Shown: piece by piece, positions 20,894-32,805 of the stretch
Layout: every line of letters begins with the position of its first letter
Numbering within the stretch: the first letter of the stretch is position 1
From: Rhyacophila brunnea
Taxonomy: Eukaryota; Arthropoda; Insecta; Trichoptera; Rhyacophilidae
Length of the DNA: 64,000 nucleotides
Direction of reading: 5' to 3'
NCBI GenBank assembly: GCA_022495005.1
Contig: JAGYXB010000963.1
Coordinates: forward strand, 124,001 to 188,000
The notes under the pieces: generated by a model
The model's input: only the letters and a program-made list of their open reading frames with translations
Database searches by the model: none
Told to the model about the DNA's origin: nothing
Position numbers and translations under genes: made by a program

Positions 20894-21438
20894 CAGTGAC
20901 GTCCCGTGATGGTAGGTAGATTGAGCGTTGCTTGGGGGCGGCAGTTACTTGAAGGGCGGCAAATCGAGGAGAATCATTTGGAATATATTATATAAATAGC
21001 TATAATTATTTAAAAAAATTCAGCTCCCTGGTTTTGTCGGGTTCGCGATGTCGAGTTTACTTCCGTTGCCCTTCGACGTTCTTGGTGACCAGAAACGACA
21101 CGTGCGAATTTGAGAATAATTACAGTCTGAGCTATTAACCGGTACGCACGGAAGTTGCGTTGGTCGTCGAAATTAAAGATGAACCCTCCTTTTACAGAGC
21201 GTCCCATCTACCACATTGGGTCCACGATGTTGGTCTGTATCGAAGCGTCACACCGTCATTGATTATCGATTTAATAATGCTTAAACCTTTGCGATCTCAA
21301 ACTAAACATATTATTATATATATTAGAACATATTTCTTAGATATTGGAGTCATCAAATGATGATAAAAAATACTGTATGAAAATGGGGCGGCATTTTGGC
21401 GCTGCCTAGGGGCGGAATTTTGTCTAGGGACGTCACTG
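20894..21438. mobile_element. CAGTGACGTCC-family element, copy 2 (perfect 8-bp duplication)
   Basis: Ends CAGTGACGTCCCGTGATGG and CTAGGGACGTCACTG. Flanked by ATTAATTG on both sides (20886-20893 and 21439-21446). Subterminal GGGGGCGGCAGTTACTTGAA and AATGGGGCGGCATTTTGGCG are family marks. 545 bp; minus strand shows a short open frame with V-V-S-G-H-Q, as in other copies. Confidence 0.93.
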
Positions 21439-21656
21439 ATTAATTGCAATGCGAATGGTCACAAAAACAAAATAGTTGCATCCCTTACTCGCCTTGCTGT
21501 ATACGACGATCGGTCAAATTAATGAGAGAGACAAGATCAAGAAGCTGACTGAATAGGGAGATATAAGACGTAATGCAAGCTGTTCACAAATATTTTCTAA
21601 TACAAGACGTCACCCGGAGAAAAAGCAACGTCATATCATTATACAGTTGAATTTAC

Positions 21657-21806
21657 CTGACGTATTGGTCTACACTCTGAATATGAGCATCCAGGTTTAG
21701 GATCTTCAACATAGAATGGATGCTTTGTATCATCAAGAAACTCGCGCTTGATGTCACATGATTGAAGTTCAGACTTCGGTTTTACATCAACGAGGCCCGT
21801 GGGATA
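21657..21806 (-). CDS. Zinc-finger gene 3, exon B
   Basis: 50 codons, phase 0/0, acceptor AG at 21808-21807, donor GTAAAT from 21656 downward. Encodes Y-P-T-G-L-V-D-V-K-P-K-S-E (motif disturbed), D-I-K-R-E (psi-K-x-E), then E-D-P-K-P-G-C-S-Y-S-E and P-I-R-Q at the donor. The Y-P-T start links it to exon B of gene 1. Confidence 0.8.
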
Positions 21807-21937
21807 CTGAAAGAAGCAACACATTGATAAGGTATATTATGCAATCGCCTGTAGCGTGCGGTGACTTGTTCTTATAGAAATCTTTCTGAAAAAATTAATC
21901 ACACATTTATAATATATTCTCAATTCAATTCAATTCA

Positions 21938-22500
21938 TTTTTTTTTTAACATATTGTGGACATTACAAATTGTAAGTTTAAGACGTTCATAACATGACAT
22001 TTAGAAACAAAGATATATAAATATAACAGTATTACATAAAAAAGAGATATATCAGTAGATGAATTAGATAGGTACAAAGAAGTACACCAGATGAGTTAAG
22101 CAGACCCTATTTTAAGATTTTATAAAACAACATCCACCTAAACTCATTCTCACGTAGGTGGAATATATCAACACCCGAAGAAATTTCGTTGAACATAGTT
22201 ATCACTCTCCCAATTGGCATTACCAGTGGCAGGTTGGTTCTGCACCTTGGGAGAATAAACAACTGATGGTCTCTATTTATAAGATAGTTATCAGGGAGAC
22301 ACAGGTCAACACTGCCCAGAATGGCAGAGTTCTCATTTATACCTTGTATAAGTCGAAAAAAATACGTAGCTAAATAAATATTTCTTCTAAATTGCAGACT
22401 GCAGTATGTAAGCATGCCTAAGAGAAAGTCAGTTGGATAAAGCCATGGATAGTATCCATACAACCTCAAGTAAAGGAGTCTCAAGAATTTCTTCTGTACC
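21938..22500 (-). mobile_element. Jockey/CR1-like retrotransposon, RT C-terminal fragment (copy 1)
   Basis: Minus-strand frame from about 22484 to 22107 ends N-L-P-L-V-M-P-I-G-R, T-M-F-N-E-I, G-V-D-I-F-H-L-R. It is about 90% identical by eye to the copy at 42048-42530. The 3' UTR to 21938 has CATATTGTGGACATTACAAA. Strongly 5'-truncated. Confidence 0.8.
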
Positions 22501-22539
22501 CTACACTATTCTACACTATATAACATACTTAAGGTAATC

Positions 22540-22733
22540 TAATTCATGGCGAATGGTCTATTAAGGCTTAGTTTATGCAGGGTTTAATCGATTTTTTAAA
22601 CTAACCAACACTATCTGTAATTTGAAGTTTTAGTTCATTGAATACCTACTAATATGTATCACTGACAAAGTTTATTGTGCATTATTTATGTCGGATCTTA
22701 ACAGCCTACCTCCACCCTTCGCCACTGTTTGAT
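22540..22733 (-). mobile_element. Long-TIR element, right half only
   Basis: Carries TTTAGTTCATTGAATACC, CAAAGTTTATTGTGCATTA and the intact end TAACAGCCTACCTCCACCC then TTCGCCACTG. Confidence 0.75.
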
Positions 22734-22739
22734 TGATTG

Positions 22740-23440
22740 TTTCTGGGAATGCTCTCAACTACTCTCATATATACCTATTTAATAACACAATAAACATATT
22801 ATGTTACCTACATTGATTATATAACTAAGTACTTAAAATAGGTACCTACTTACCTAAATCAAACCTTTAAAATTGCTTGCTTCAATTTATTTTTAACCAT
22901 TTTATGAGAATAAAGCTAAATTGTTAGGTTCACCTGCCTATTTTACTAGGTATTTTAAACTATAAATGCTACAAAAATCTTTATATAATGATGTTTATTT
23001 CATAAACTAAGGATGGGAGTAGGTATATTTACGACAATATTCGCAAACAACGATGGTTTCAAGCAGTGATGGCGAACCTATGGCACGCGAATGTTATATT
23101 TTGAAGAGAAAAAATACTAATATAAGTAATAGATTAAGACAAAAATTACAAATAAACACTTTTCAATATAATTTATAAAAATAAAAATAACGACAACATA
23201 GCCATCCGTATTATCTTTAATTTTTTATATTATTTTTACCAGTTATATTTACCAATCGATGCGCAAACGGAAATGACGAAACTCAACATAAAATGACAGA
23301 TCGCATTGCGTAAAAAAATACAGATTAATAAGAATAAGCATTGTTTAATGTAAATATATAATTGCACAAATCAGTTCTAAGGTTTTATGCATTACACATA
23401 ATATTATCCAGCTGAAATCATCCTCTGATTTTGATCTATT
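22740..23440. other. AT-rich intron sequence
   Basis: Mostly unremarkable. CAGTGATGGCGAACCTATGG at 23064 resembles the left end of a hAT element, but no right partner is visible. Confidence 0.35.
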
Positions 23441-23446
23441 TCGTCA

Positions 23447-23699
23447 CTGTTCTGGCAGAAAACACTAATTCGAAAAAATGACATATTGAGTTAGTACCAA
23501 AATGTTCCTTATTTCAAACTTTACCGTCTGGAAACCTTCTTAATAAATAAACAGTTTTTATTTTAAAGTCACCCTTTTTACGATTACTTAATAAACTGAC
23601 ATGATAGACGATTATTTCAAACATTTTAACATCTTCAAAGTCAAATTACTCAAAACTAGTATTCTCCAGTTAGTGTGTTCTGCCAGAACAGAGACGATA
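23447..23699. mobile_element. MITE with CTGTTCTGGCAGAA ends, copy 1
   Basis: Left CTGTTCTGGCAGAAAACACT is matched in reverse by AGTGTGTTCTGCCAGAACAG at the right. About 250 bp. The second copy at 43003-43250 extends the match outward to TATCGTC and is bounded by TA, so a Tc1/mariner-like TA target is possible. Confidence 0.8.
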
Positions 23700-25618
23700 A
23701 TGCTTGAGACCACTATAACGAGTGAATGCCTCATCTGATCGCAGTAATTCTGATGTCAATTTGTGCGTAAACAACCAAGCTAAGTAATACAGTAACAAAC
23801 AATTGAATTTCATTGCTACCCAAAAAATGGCTGTACCAAATAAGAAAATAAAACTTGGTGGAGCTAGTAGTAGTAATTCTGCCAGAAAGTGAAAATGGAA
23901 AACCGTTCAGTTGTGGGGAATATAATATAAAAAGCGTGATTAAAATGCTCACGTGATATTTAAAAAAAATGAAAACAATAAAAAATAATATTTAAAGAAT
24001 AAACGATATGCCTTCGCCTAGAAACACGGTTAAAAATAGAATCTCAAGAACTCATTGTAATTTTAGCCTTTTTTCGCCAACACTGGTTTAAAGTAATTAC
24101 GAGGAGATCTGAGGCACTGGCGTGTTTGGGGTCAACATTGTGATTTCATTCATTTATTATGTCGATACTTTCTAAGGAATAGGCCGCATCGTCCGCTTAA
24201 GGTGATGTCTCTAGGTAAAGTTGTTATCGAAAAATAGCTAGAAAAGTTTATTAATCGGTAGATATATATTCAAAAGTAATGAGAAAAATAAAATAAAAAA
24301 TTAGGATGTATCGTGGAGTTCTATATACCAAAAATACGTGTCAAATTCGGTACATTTCTATCGGGTGGTAAGAATGAATGACATAAGATTTATTATCAAA
24401 ATTACGATAAAAATATACCTAAATCTATTACCTAGCGAAACGCTAAACGTAAATTGGAATTTATTATATCCTTATATCTTTTTTTTCAAATTTAAAAAAC
24501 ATCGATTTAGAGGTTAGAAAGCACGCAATTAAAATCGAAATATCTCGGCTTACACGCAATTTATCGCGAATAACGCTTAGCGTTTCTATTAAAAATATTA
24601 TTTATTAATTTTTACGGCAGTTATTTAAATTTAATCTTGTATTTTTGTATATTAACGAATCGATAGAAATCGAAACCATAATAATTGCTCGAATTGGCAA
24701 CATGCTGACAACACTAAGCCGACGCTTGGCCGTATAGTGCTGCCGTCGTGGAATTATTTGGAAACAAAATTTCTTCATACAAAATACACACACAACCATA
24801 ACATGACGTTGAAAATGAAACTCACACATAGACAAGACAAAATAACATTATTTTTCTCTGAATCTTGGCAAAAATCAGTTTGTGTTACTTCTATGCGAAA
24901 TTGCCATATGAATAAAAATAACTTAACAAATTAAAATTACAATATTTACTTAATATACGTAGGAACCTGCCTATATTCAAAATTTGATACTGAAAATTAT
25001 TTTCAATTAGTATTTGCTTAAATTACAACTGTTTTTTACCATTATTTATGATAAAAATAAACAAATCTCGCATTTTGACATATTATGGCAGCACCATCAA
25101 TAATCACCGCGCGCTTAGGCAACCGCCAATCAATTTTATCTTTTTATTAATTAATTGTAATAATTATAATTAATTATAAATTAATTAACTAATCAGTAAC
25201 ATTTTCGTTACTAAGTAGGTCGTGTGATTATTGATTGATTTTTGGTGAAGAAATCACACATTGTATAATTTTCTGCAACCAAAATTATTTTATTAGGTTA
25301 TGTTGTAGCTACTGACGTTTGGCGTGTTGTTATTCTTTATGTTTTATGCATTTTTATATAATTTATGTTACTCAGTGCAAATTACGTGATATTGTTGTGA
25401 TAAATTATATTGTGAGTGTTTAAATTACATCTCATATTCAGTGTAGTTTAATTAAATAGTGAATACCAGAGGTGTGTGATAAGTGAATATAAATCTTTGT
25501 TACATATTGATCTAGTACCTATATTTTATTAATAATTATGGATGTGCCATGTGTAAGTGTTAAAAAATATAAGTCCTACACTAGAAAAAATACAAAACTA
25601 TCTTAAACTACCAAAATA
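23700..25618. other. AT-rich sequence upstream of the transposase remnant
   Basis: No convincing coding signal and no recognised terminal repeat. The 5' end of the Mutator-like element probably lies somewhere in 24700-25600, but I could not place it. Confidence 0.35.
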
Positions 25619-27717
25619 TTGATGGAAAGTCGTGATGAATACTTTAGGAAACGGAAGTTAGTATCATCCAACACAGCCGTTGCTTGTGAACCAATTCCGG
25701 TGATAAATAGTGATGTATCCATCTCGGATGACCCAGACAATCTTCCAGTATTGACAGATGAGCACAATTATTGTGTAGACTTGATAGTTGTGAAGACATT
25801 CAGAGCTGTTGGCCGAAAAAATTGAAAACGTATTCGGTATACGGTATATCGTATACGGTATTAAGTCAACATTGCATTTTGAATGCAGGTGTTGTGAGAA
25901 AACAGCGTCAGTATTAACTGAACCCCAAACGTCTACGATTAATACATCATTTGTTTGGGGATCTTTAAATATCGGGATTGGTTACAGTCAGGCACAGGAA
26001 TTATGCGGTATTGTGGGAATTCCATTCATGTCTTCGGGAACGTTCCAAAGGCATGAAAAAAAGTTAGCCAGTCATGGAAAACTCATTTGTGTGATCAAAT
26101 GTCGAAGGATATAGAGATCGAGAAACAGTTGGCTATAGAAAATAATGAAATTGATGAAAAACACCCCTATATAACGGTCATTGTTGACGGAGGTTGGTCA
26201 AGAAGGAGTTATGGCCATAGTTTTTCTGCCAAATCCGGAGTGGCATGCATCATCGGAAAACGAACAGGAAAACTTCTTTACCTAGGTGTTAAGAACAAAT
26301 ATTGCCACATTTGTACCATCGCAGCCAATGAAAAAAAACCAGCTAAGAAACATGAGTGTAATATATCTTTTTCTGGACCATCGACAGGCATGGAGCAAAC
26401 CATTGTAGTTGAGGGACTAAATTATATTTTTGACAAACATCAAGTATGGGTAAAATTTTTAATAGGGGATGGTGATTCAAGTGTATTTGCTAGGGTGCGT
26501 GAGAGAGCACCGTTTGGGTATAAAATTAAAAAAATGGAATGCGCGAATCACATGGTCAAATGCTACACTAGCAAACTTTATACGATGGTTAATAACGTAA
26601 AATACGATACGAAAAGCCGAAGCTTATTGCGGAAGGAGATTAAACGTCTCAAAAGTGCTGCACGATACGCTATAAAACGATGCGAAGGCAATATCACTCA
26701 GTTAAAGTTGGATTTGAAAAATGGACCCAATCATGTATTTGGCGAACACTCTGAGTGCCGTGCAGATTACTTCAAATAATTAAAAGTGTTGTTATTAGTC
26801 GGCTAAATCGTCAAAATCGTCTTAAGGCGAGACGTTTAGATTTCACTTCCAGGTATAAAAAACCAACTGTCCCTGTAAGCAACCAAGCTGACTGTGAATA
26901 TGGCCCGCATGCTGCCGATTCAGATATTCCACAGTTGGACTTACAGGAGAAAATGAAAGAAATTATGGAATCTTTACAGGCTGGGGTTTCTTGCGATACA
27001 GATTGTAAGCAATTGCAGTTGGCGACAGTAGGGCAAAGTGAAAATTATTTGTGGATTGATGCCAGGCATAAATGTTTGACAGCATCTAAGTTTGGGAATA
27101 TTTTCAAAATGAGAAATACGACACCACGGCATAATACTGTTAAAAATATACTTTTCCCAAGTGATATTGTGACAAAGGATATAATGTATGGCAGGAAGAA
27201 TGAACGCACTGCTATTGCCTTATATGAAGCAAAAAACAAAGTCACTGTTATGCCTTGTGGTCTTTTTGTAAGAACGGAATTCCCATTTTTAGGAGCAAGC
27301 CCCGACGGTTTAATTGGGGAAAATGGGTTGATAGAAGTTAAATGTCTTCCGTCCATCGGTTCCAAACCAATTTTAGAGGCAGCATTACAAAACAATATAT
27401 TATGTTTAACTATTGTGAACTCCGTACTTCACTTAAAAGAATCACATAATTATTGGTTTCAAATACAGGGACAGTTGTACATTGCGAAGAAGGAATACTG
27501 TGATTTAATTGTATATGCCGACAGTGGAATCGAAATCATACGACTTTTGCCAGATCCACAGTTTGAGACACGTGTTCTACCGCGTTTGATAAGTTTTTAT
27601 AATGATTGCCTTCTTCCAGAATTAGCTGATAGCCGTATCCAACGGGGTATGAGAATTCGCGAACCTGAGTTTATATTAAATAATTTGCAAACTAAAGCGA
27701 AGAAAATAAAAAAGTAA
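25619..27717 (+). pseudogene. Mutator-like transposase / YqaJ-type nuclease element, frameshifted
   Basis: Four overlapping open frames (25619-25825, 25809-26114, 26087-26779, 26755-27717) read as one protein broken by frameshifts near 25810, 26085 and 26770. The middle part has the Mutator-like transposase layout also seen in Kolobok-type elements: V-D-G-G-W-S-R-R-S, a C-x2-C, H-x-C-N with G-P-S-T-G-M-E, and G-D-G-D-S-S. The last part is a YqaJ/lambda-exonuclease-type PD-(D/E)XK nuclease: A-R-H-K-C-L-T-A-S-K-F-G, G-R-K-N-E, L-G-A-S-P-D-G, I-E-V-K-C and Q-I-Q-G-Q-L. Those catalytic positions (D of S-P-D-G, E and K of E-V-K, the Q motif) are intact. A transposon relic rather than a host gene; related intact proteins are widespread in insects. 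Element ends were not found. Confidence 0.8.
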
Positions 27718-27769
27718 TTTATGTTGACTTCTGATATAATTCTCGCAATAAATATGTCATAGTTTTCCT

Positions 27770-28690
27770 TGACATTTGGACATGGAATTTCGCGTATCCA
27801 TAAAACTGATAGACTACGTAGTGCGCTCTTAGAAATCACAAAGGCCTACCGAGCAACTTCAACGGACGCGCTTCCGGTCCTGGCCGCATTCTTCCACTTG
27901 ACCTGCACATACAGGTCAGCGGTCCGTCAACGAAGCTCCTCAAAGGTGAGGAGGCCGTTGTTGGTGACTTTCACCTTGCCCCGCCTCCTCGGCATGTTGC
28001 TGAAAAAGTAACCTGACTATACGTCTATTGACGCTTGACGCGGCATAGAAGACCTGGCAGCGACGGTGGAATGAATCAACCAAGGGCCGGCACACATTTT
28101 AATTTTTTCCAGACATTAAATGGCGATTGGAGATAACCAAATATCTGACTCCTGACCATCACACCGATCAATTTGTGATTGGACACGGTGGGTTAGCTGG
28201 CAAGCTCTTTGAGCTTGGACTTGTAAGCCGTCCGACATGTCCATGCGGAGGGGTAATTCAGGATGCCAACCACATCCTCTGGGAATGTCTTAGAATGTGC
28301 TCCCGAACGGGAGGAGATGCTCAGGTCGGTCCAACTAGCTGTTGGGCCCATCGGGCCGTCCGACTTGGTTGCTACTAAGGCCAATTATCCTGCATTTAAA
28401 AAATTTGCGGCGTCTTACTGCGGGCGTGAAGATCTCTACACGTAATTTTTGCTGTTCGTATGATTAGCTTCATTATTTTTTCATATATACAATAGAATTA
28501 TTTTTATTTTAATAATTTCCTTGCGCTCTTCTCTCCCCGGAACTTTGCATTAGAAAGTAACTTCTTTAAACTCAGTCAGAGCTCACTTTGAGCGTAGCAA
28601 CCTTAGTCCTGGGTATTTTTTCCTAGGGCATTCCCAGCCTAAAACTGAACTAGATGCTTCACATCAACCAATGTAGGGCCACGTGATGGC
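27770..28690 (+). mobile_element. R1-like retrotransposon ORF2 C-terminus and 3' UTR
   Basis: K-A-Y-R-A-T-S-T-D-A-L-P-V-L at 27840-27885 matches the conserved end of the R1-clade reverse transcriptase. Downstream, in broken frames, are G-H-G-G-L-A and the C-x-C-G...H-x4-E-C zinc knuckle (28225-28290: C-P-C-G, H-I-L-W-E-C). The 3' part resembles 44384-44780. Several stops; dead. Confidence 0.75.
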
Positions 28691-28699
28691 TCGTGGGTT

Positions 28700-29096
28700 A
28701 ACTTCAATAATATTGCTTATTATATATACTTCATTAGAATAAACAACTTCTTTTGTAGCTGTTTATGCATGCCATGCTTGTTTCGTGGATTTTCACGATG
28801 GTTTTCAGATTTTTCGTGTTCTATGCTTATAACGATATCTCATAATTATTATTAATTTACAATGCTATACAATGTAACCAATGATTTATTATATTCTAAA
28901 ATGTTTTAATGAAAATAACTAGTGGAACTTTTTTATATAATTATATACCATATATAGTTAGTTTATTTAGTGGTTATTTTGGTTTCTTTGGCAATTCTTC
29001 CAGAATATATTCCTAGAATTGTCGGACTTGAGCGATAATAAAACGCATTTCTAATCTACGCATGCGTTTTACTATATTTATTATACATGTTTTCCT
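28700..29096. other. AT-rich intron sequence
   Basis: Nothing recognised. Confidence 0.35.
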
Positions 29097-29326
29097 GATA
29101 TCGTCGCCTTGGAAGTGAATAGAGCTTCACGGATGTCATTTGTGTATTAGATTGTTTAGCAAATTTGATGGAAATCATGTTCCTGTAAAAAGATCAGTTA
29201 TTTTTCTTCACCATAATAATAATTATAACCAATAAGTATTTCAAAAATTGTTTGGTCAAATAAAAACGTTTTTGAATTTTGTGTGGATTACCTCTATTCA
29301 CTTCCAAGGTGAAGATATTCACCAAG
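29097..29326. mobile_element. Inverted-repeat element
   Basis: GATATCGTCGCCTTGGAAG plus TGAATAGAG at the left is matched in reverse by CTCTATTCACTTCCAAGG plus TGAAGATATTC at the right, about 230 bp apart. Confidence 0.65.
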
Positions 29327-29479
29327 ATTTATTTTCAACACGTCTAGTATTCTCAATACTTTCTATAACCTGATTCCTAAACCTAAACAATTTTTCACAA
29401 ACATGTGTTTGGATCCAGCGTGTCTATTCCTTAGACTATGTACGCAAGACGCTTCCCGCTGCTATCTAAGGAAGGTTTG

Positions 29480-29640
29480 TATCCAATTGTTGTAATTGTT
29501 ACAATAAGTGCTATGTTTTAACAGCACTTTTCTTGGCAAAGCTAAACTTTCGAGCGAGATGACTGTTTAGACCAAGGGTTCCCAACCTCGGAACGCGACG
29601 GGTTTTCTGTGGGGTCGCCAGCTTATAAAGCTAAAAAAAA
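29480..29640. repeat. Short dispersed repeat and a hAT-like end
   Basis: 29485-29580 shares TTGTAATTGTTACAATAAGT and GAGCGAGAT with 5530-5640. GGTTCCCAACCTCGGAACG at 29578 resembles a hAT terminal sequence without a partner. Confidence 0.4.
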
Positions 29641-29649
29641 TTCACTATA

Positions 29650-30490
29650 ATGCAATTTTTATTTTGGGCAGAGAGGTGGTGGCGTTCTCATTGCTGTACG
29701 CTCCGACCGACCAGACAGTATATCTGTTGTTGACTGTCACTTTGCTGCAGCTATTGATGTCGTTATTATTCGATTACGGTGAAATGGGTCATTTTTCACT
29801 GTTACGTGTATTTTCCACCGCGATCGTCTCGCGATGCATATAATTCGTTCTTTTCATACTTTGAAAACTTGCCAGTTGATAATTGTATAACCATCATTGG
29901 TGATTTCAATTTGTATTCATCTCATTTCTTATCCTGTATGAATCTCAAGCAGTTTTCAGAGATAAGAAATTGAGATACCCGGGGTTCCAGCGGCTAGCTC
30001 AGGTGTCCATCGAACCCCGGATTCACAAAAAAAAGATAAAAAAGGATTTATATATGTTGGTAAAATTAAATAAAACACTAAGTCTTTCTCGTGCGGTCTT
30101 AGCGTTATATATTTTAATATTTGGTTGGACAACGTTACTTTATAGTCCATTACATATTTTGTTTTTACAATTAGTTACACAGGTCCATACACGGTTTACA
30201 AAGGACGCTTACTAACTTTCTTTTTCAAATTCCCCGTACCCACGCCGTCCAGCAAAAAGGACTCTCGTGATTGGACATACGATTAAAGCACTTGCATCAC
30301 AAAAAATGGAAGAAAGCGAAGTGTCTTAGCGATTTTATTTTCTTATATCATATCACGTGTATTATATCAAATCTTGTGACATTGTCAATGTTATCAATGG
30401 AATCCAGTTTTTACTCTTGGCAGACGATTTAAAATTATATGTGTCAATTCACAGTGAATTAGATTGTCACATATTACAAAATAACTAGTA
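29650..30490 (+). mobile_element. Jockey-like retrotransposon remnant (endonuclease and RT pieces)
   Basis: Endonuclease motif at about 29785-29920 in one frame: F-H-C-Y-V-Y-F-P-P and I-T-I-I-G-D-F-N-L, the classic G-D-F-N of non-LTR APE endonucleases. Near 30240-30480 a broken RT part has G-H-T-I-K-A and, in another frame, L-A-D-D-L-K-L-Y-V, the palm A-D-D motif. Much internal sequence is missing between them. Confidence 0.75.
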
Positions 30491-30899
30491 GAACTTTTTT
30501 ATATTATAATAAGTGAAGGTAATTCCATAAACAACGTTTTTGTGTAATTGAATTTGATCAAATTATATACCTACAATATATTATAATATACTATCATAAA
30601 AATGTCAATACGATATAATAAAATATTGTACTTATTTAAAAAATTAATAATTATTTGAATAAGTATATATATATAATAATATTATAGTAAGTAGAATATA
30701 TTATATTCTTATAATATGTAAATGAATTTTTGTCTAGCGATTTTTTTCATCTGGCAATACTTGCAACTTATTATGGTAACTTACTGCCATCTGGTTGGAA
30801 TCGACCAAAGTTTTTAGTAACAGATTTTTAGAAATTCATGGTAGATGCCTGTAAATATAAATAGATGGCGTGAAAGTCACATTATATGTGTAATTTAGG
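30491..30899. other. Very AT-rich intron sequence
   Basis: TA-rich runs at 30590-30720; no coding signal and no recognised element. Confidence 0.35.
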
Positions 30900-31245
30900 C
30901 CAAAGACATCGCCTTAAGGCGAACTTCAGCTGAGGCATGGTCCTAAAAGATCGTGACTACGCGACGCGCAGATTGTGCACGAACAAAACATAATTTGTCA
31001 TGAAAATTGAACATGCGTGCATTTAATTTTAGGTTTATTGTTATATTAGTAATAATAATATATATTCATTGACAAGTTTTCTTTTTTGAGTGCGTAACGT
31101 TTTTTAGGCATCTTTACACGATTTAAGAACATATTCCTCCGACGCCATCACAAAACAAATTGACATCCTCACAGCTCGACTCTCGCTGTCCGATTGGCAA
31201 CGAGTGCGAAATTAGGTTCTACCTAGTGTTGAAAATTATATGCCG
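30900..31245 (+). repeat. Dispersed repeat E, copy 2
   Basis: CAGCTGAGGCATGGTCCTAA, CATAATTTGTCATG, ACGATTTAAGAACATATTCC and GACGCCATCACAAAACAAAT match copies 1 and 3. It ends about 180 bp before exon A of gene 3. Confidence 0.7.
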
Positions 31246-31424
31246 TTTCACTGAAGTATGCTCCTAATGAAAAACTGCCACTGCGTTCAAAATTTGTAAT
31301 GATAGAACTCATTCCTTATTCTGCCTGCCCTAAGCAACGCATGACCTGTCTTCCTCCACGTGCTGTCACTGTGTATTACGATAAAAACCAGAACATACAA
31401 AAACGGTTTTACAGCAAAACTAAC

Positions 31425-31574
31425 CTCCATAGAAATGTTGTCTTTCTCCTGTTTTACGTAAATATGACCATCTGGGACTGTTGAATGCTGTGTGGGTACA
31501 TCAACCCTGATAGGGGTCGGTTGATTTTTGTCAATATGATTCTTGTCATCTTTTGATTCACGTTTTATATCCAT
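31425..31574 (-). CDS. Zinc-finger gene 3, exon A (start codon)
   Basis: 50 codons from ATG at 31574 to I-S-M-E before donor GTTAGT at 31424. Starts M-D-I-K-R-E and ends with Y-V-K-Q-E-K (two psi-K-x-E sites), with V-D-V-P-T between. An in-frame ATG exists upstream at 31655, but the M-D-I-K position is conserved across the family. The ending S-M-E matches gene 1 exon A (A-M-E), and both have D-G-H-I-Y-V-K-Q-E, so genes 1 and 3 are sister copies here. GGCAATACT lies about 70-80 bp upstream. Confidence 0.77.
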
Positions 31575-31644
31575 TTTGCGTTTAAAACAGATCTTCATGT
31601 CAGATGACTCGGTGAACTGCTTGTCACTTTCATATAATACGTTC

Positions 31645-31653
31645 AGTATTGCC
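31645..31653 (-). promoter_or_regulatory. GGCAATACT, variant of the shared upstream word (gene 3)
   Basis: Minus-strand GGCAATACT, 71-79 bp before the gene 3 ATG. It differs by one base from GGCAACACT of the other genes. Confidence 0.4.
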
Positions 31654-31751
31654 ATTGAAGAAAATCACTAATAGCAAAAAATAAGTATGGGGAAATGAAT
31701 GGAAAATTATAGCTTACGTGATAAAGACGTAAGCTTTAAATAACCTAACCA

Positions 31752-32170
31752 ATTTCGCATGGTTGCATGTAAATTGTACATAAAACATTTCACCGTGGCA
31801 TAGTTCGCCGTCAGCTTTCTAATCGGAAAGACATGACCGTATACTATACGGGCTCCAATAATATTAAATTCAATATAAACATTATTTCAATTTTCATACC
31901 TACCTACCTATCTGAAAATGTCAAAATTCATGGATTCAAGAATGAAAACCTAACCTAACAAATAATCCAGTACCTATTTCGGCTATTTTCAAATTTTGTT
32001 TGCTGCTGGCTTCCTGTAAAGTGTAAACCGACAAGTAGGTACCCTATTTTAATTAATTATTAGACAATATGTATTTTATGTCAGTACTATAAGAACCAAA
32101 GAGATTAGACGGTCTTTATTATACGGCAATTTATATTTCCCATAAAAAAAAATCACGGGGAAGTCTGATG
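31752..32170 (+). repeat. Dispersed repeat F, copy 2
   Basis: GGTTGCATGTAAATTGTACA, CACCGTGGCATAGTTCGCCG, GTACTATAAGAACCAAAGAG and AATCACGGGGAAGTCTG match 20335-20695 along the whole length. Confidence 0.7.
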
Positions 32171-32264
32171 TTTGCGATTATAAGGACACTATTAAATAGT
32201 GTCCATAAAATCGTTCGCTTATCTACGTCCGACTGTTTGTGCTCTTACAGCGCCATATTTCTAC

Positions 32265-32778
32265 TTGAGTCGGTTTTGGCCATTGCCGACTGAAGAGGAA
32301 AGCCGTTACATTCATGACTTGTCCTACCTTTCCACTCCACCACCCGTTGTCTATGGATGAACTTTCATTGCCTGTCATTGTCTATATATAGAGTGCTCAT
32401 ACTGACGCGTCTGTCATGTTCACTTGTCGGAGTACCTATTCTTAGTTTCAGATTATTTTATCGTATCTTGGAGACCTGGAAGTTCGTCTGATTTAGTGGT
32501 TCCGTGTTATTAATAGTTGGAAGTGACGATCAAAGTAAGTAAATCAATTCTTCTGTGTATAATAATATTATAATACACTTGGACGTTTGTCAATGTGACA
32601 GTCGATTCCACACGACAATAACTAATAACTTATTTATACTCTTCAGTCATTATAGAATACCAAACTCTGCTCGCAAGTACGTTATCAATAAAAAATAGTA
32701 TGGCAGTGGACCACTCGTTGCTTGTAAGTGCAAAAAGTTATGCTCAGGCTTTATTAATCTAAAGATGGAGGTCCTTTG
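32265..32778 (+). repeat. Dispersed repeat D, copy 2
   Basis: CATTGCCGACTGAAGAGG, ATACTGACGCGTCTGTC, GTGGTTCCGTGTTATTAATA, GTGCAAAAAGTTATGCTCAG and TTTATTAATCTAAAGATGG match 2045-2700 in reverse. It abuts the promoter of gene 4. Confidence 0.75.
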
Positions 32779-32805
32779 GCTCATTACATGATTTTTTTTT
32801 CATGT

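Larger units (their letters stand above)
21807..31424 (-). other. Very long first intron of gene 3 (inferred)
   Basis: If exon A at 31425-31574 joins exon B at 21657-21806, the intron is 9.6 kb. It holds a Jockey-like tail, a long-TIR half element, a MITE, the Mutator/YqaJ element, an R1-like tail and a Jockey-like endonuclease/RT remnant. The inference rests on both exons being on the minus strand with no other matching partner in the window. Confidence 0.5.

Noticed and set aside
23064..23090. hAT-like terminal sequence CAGTGATGGCGAACCTATGG
   Set aside because: No matching right end or target duplication found, so not listed as an element.
27045..27395. Minus-strand 116-codon frame
   Set aside because: Antisense of the YqaJ-type nuclease.
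25619..27717. A host nuclease gene nested in the intron
   Set aside because: Three frameshifts and the transposase core point to a dead mobile element.
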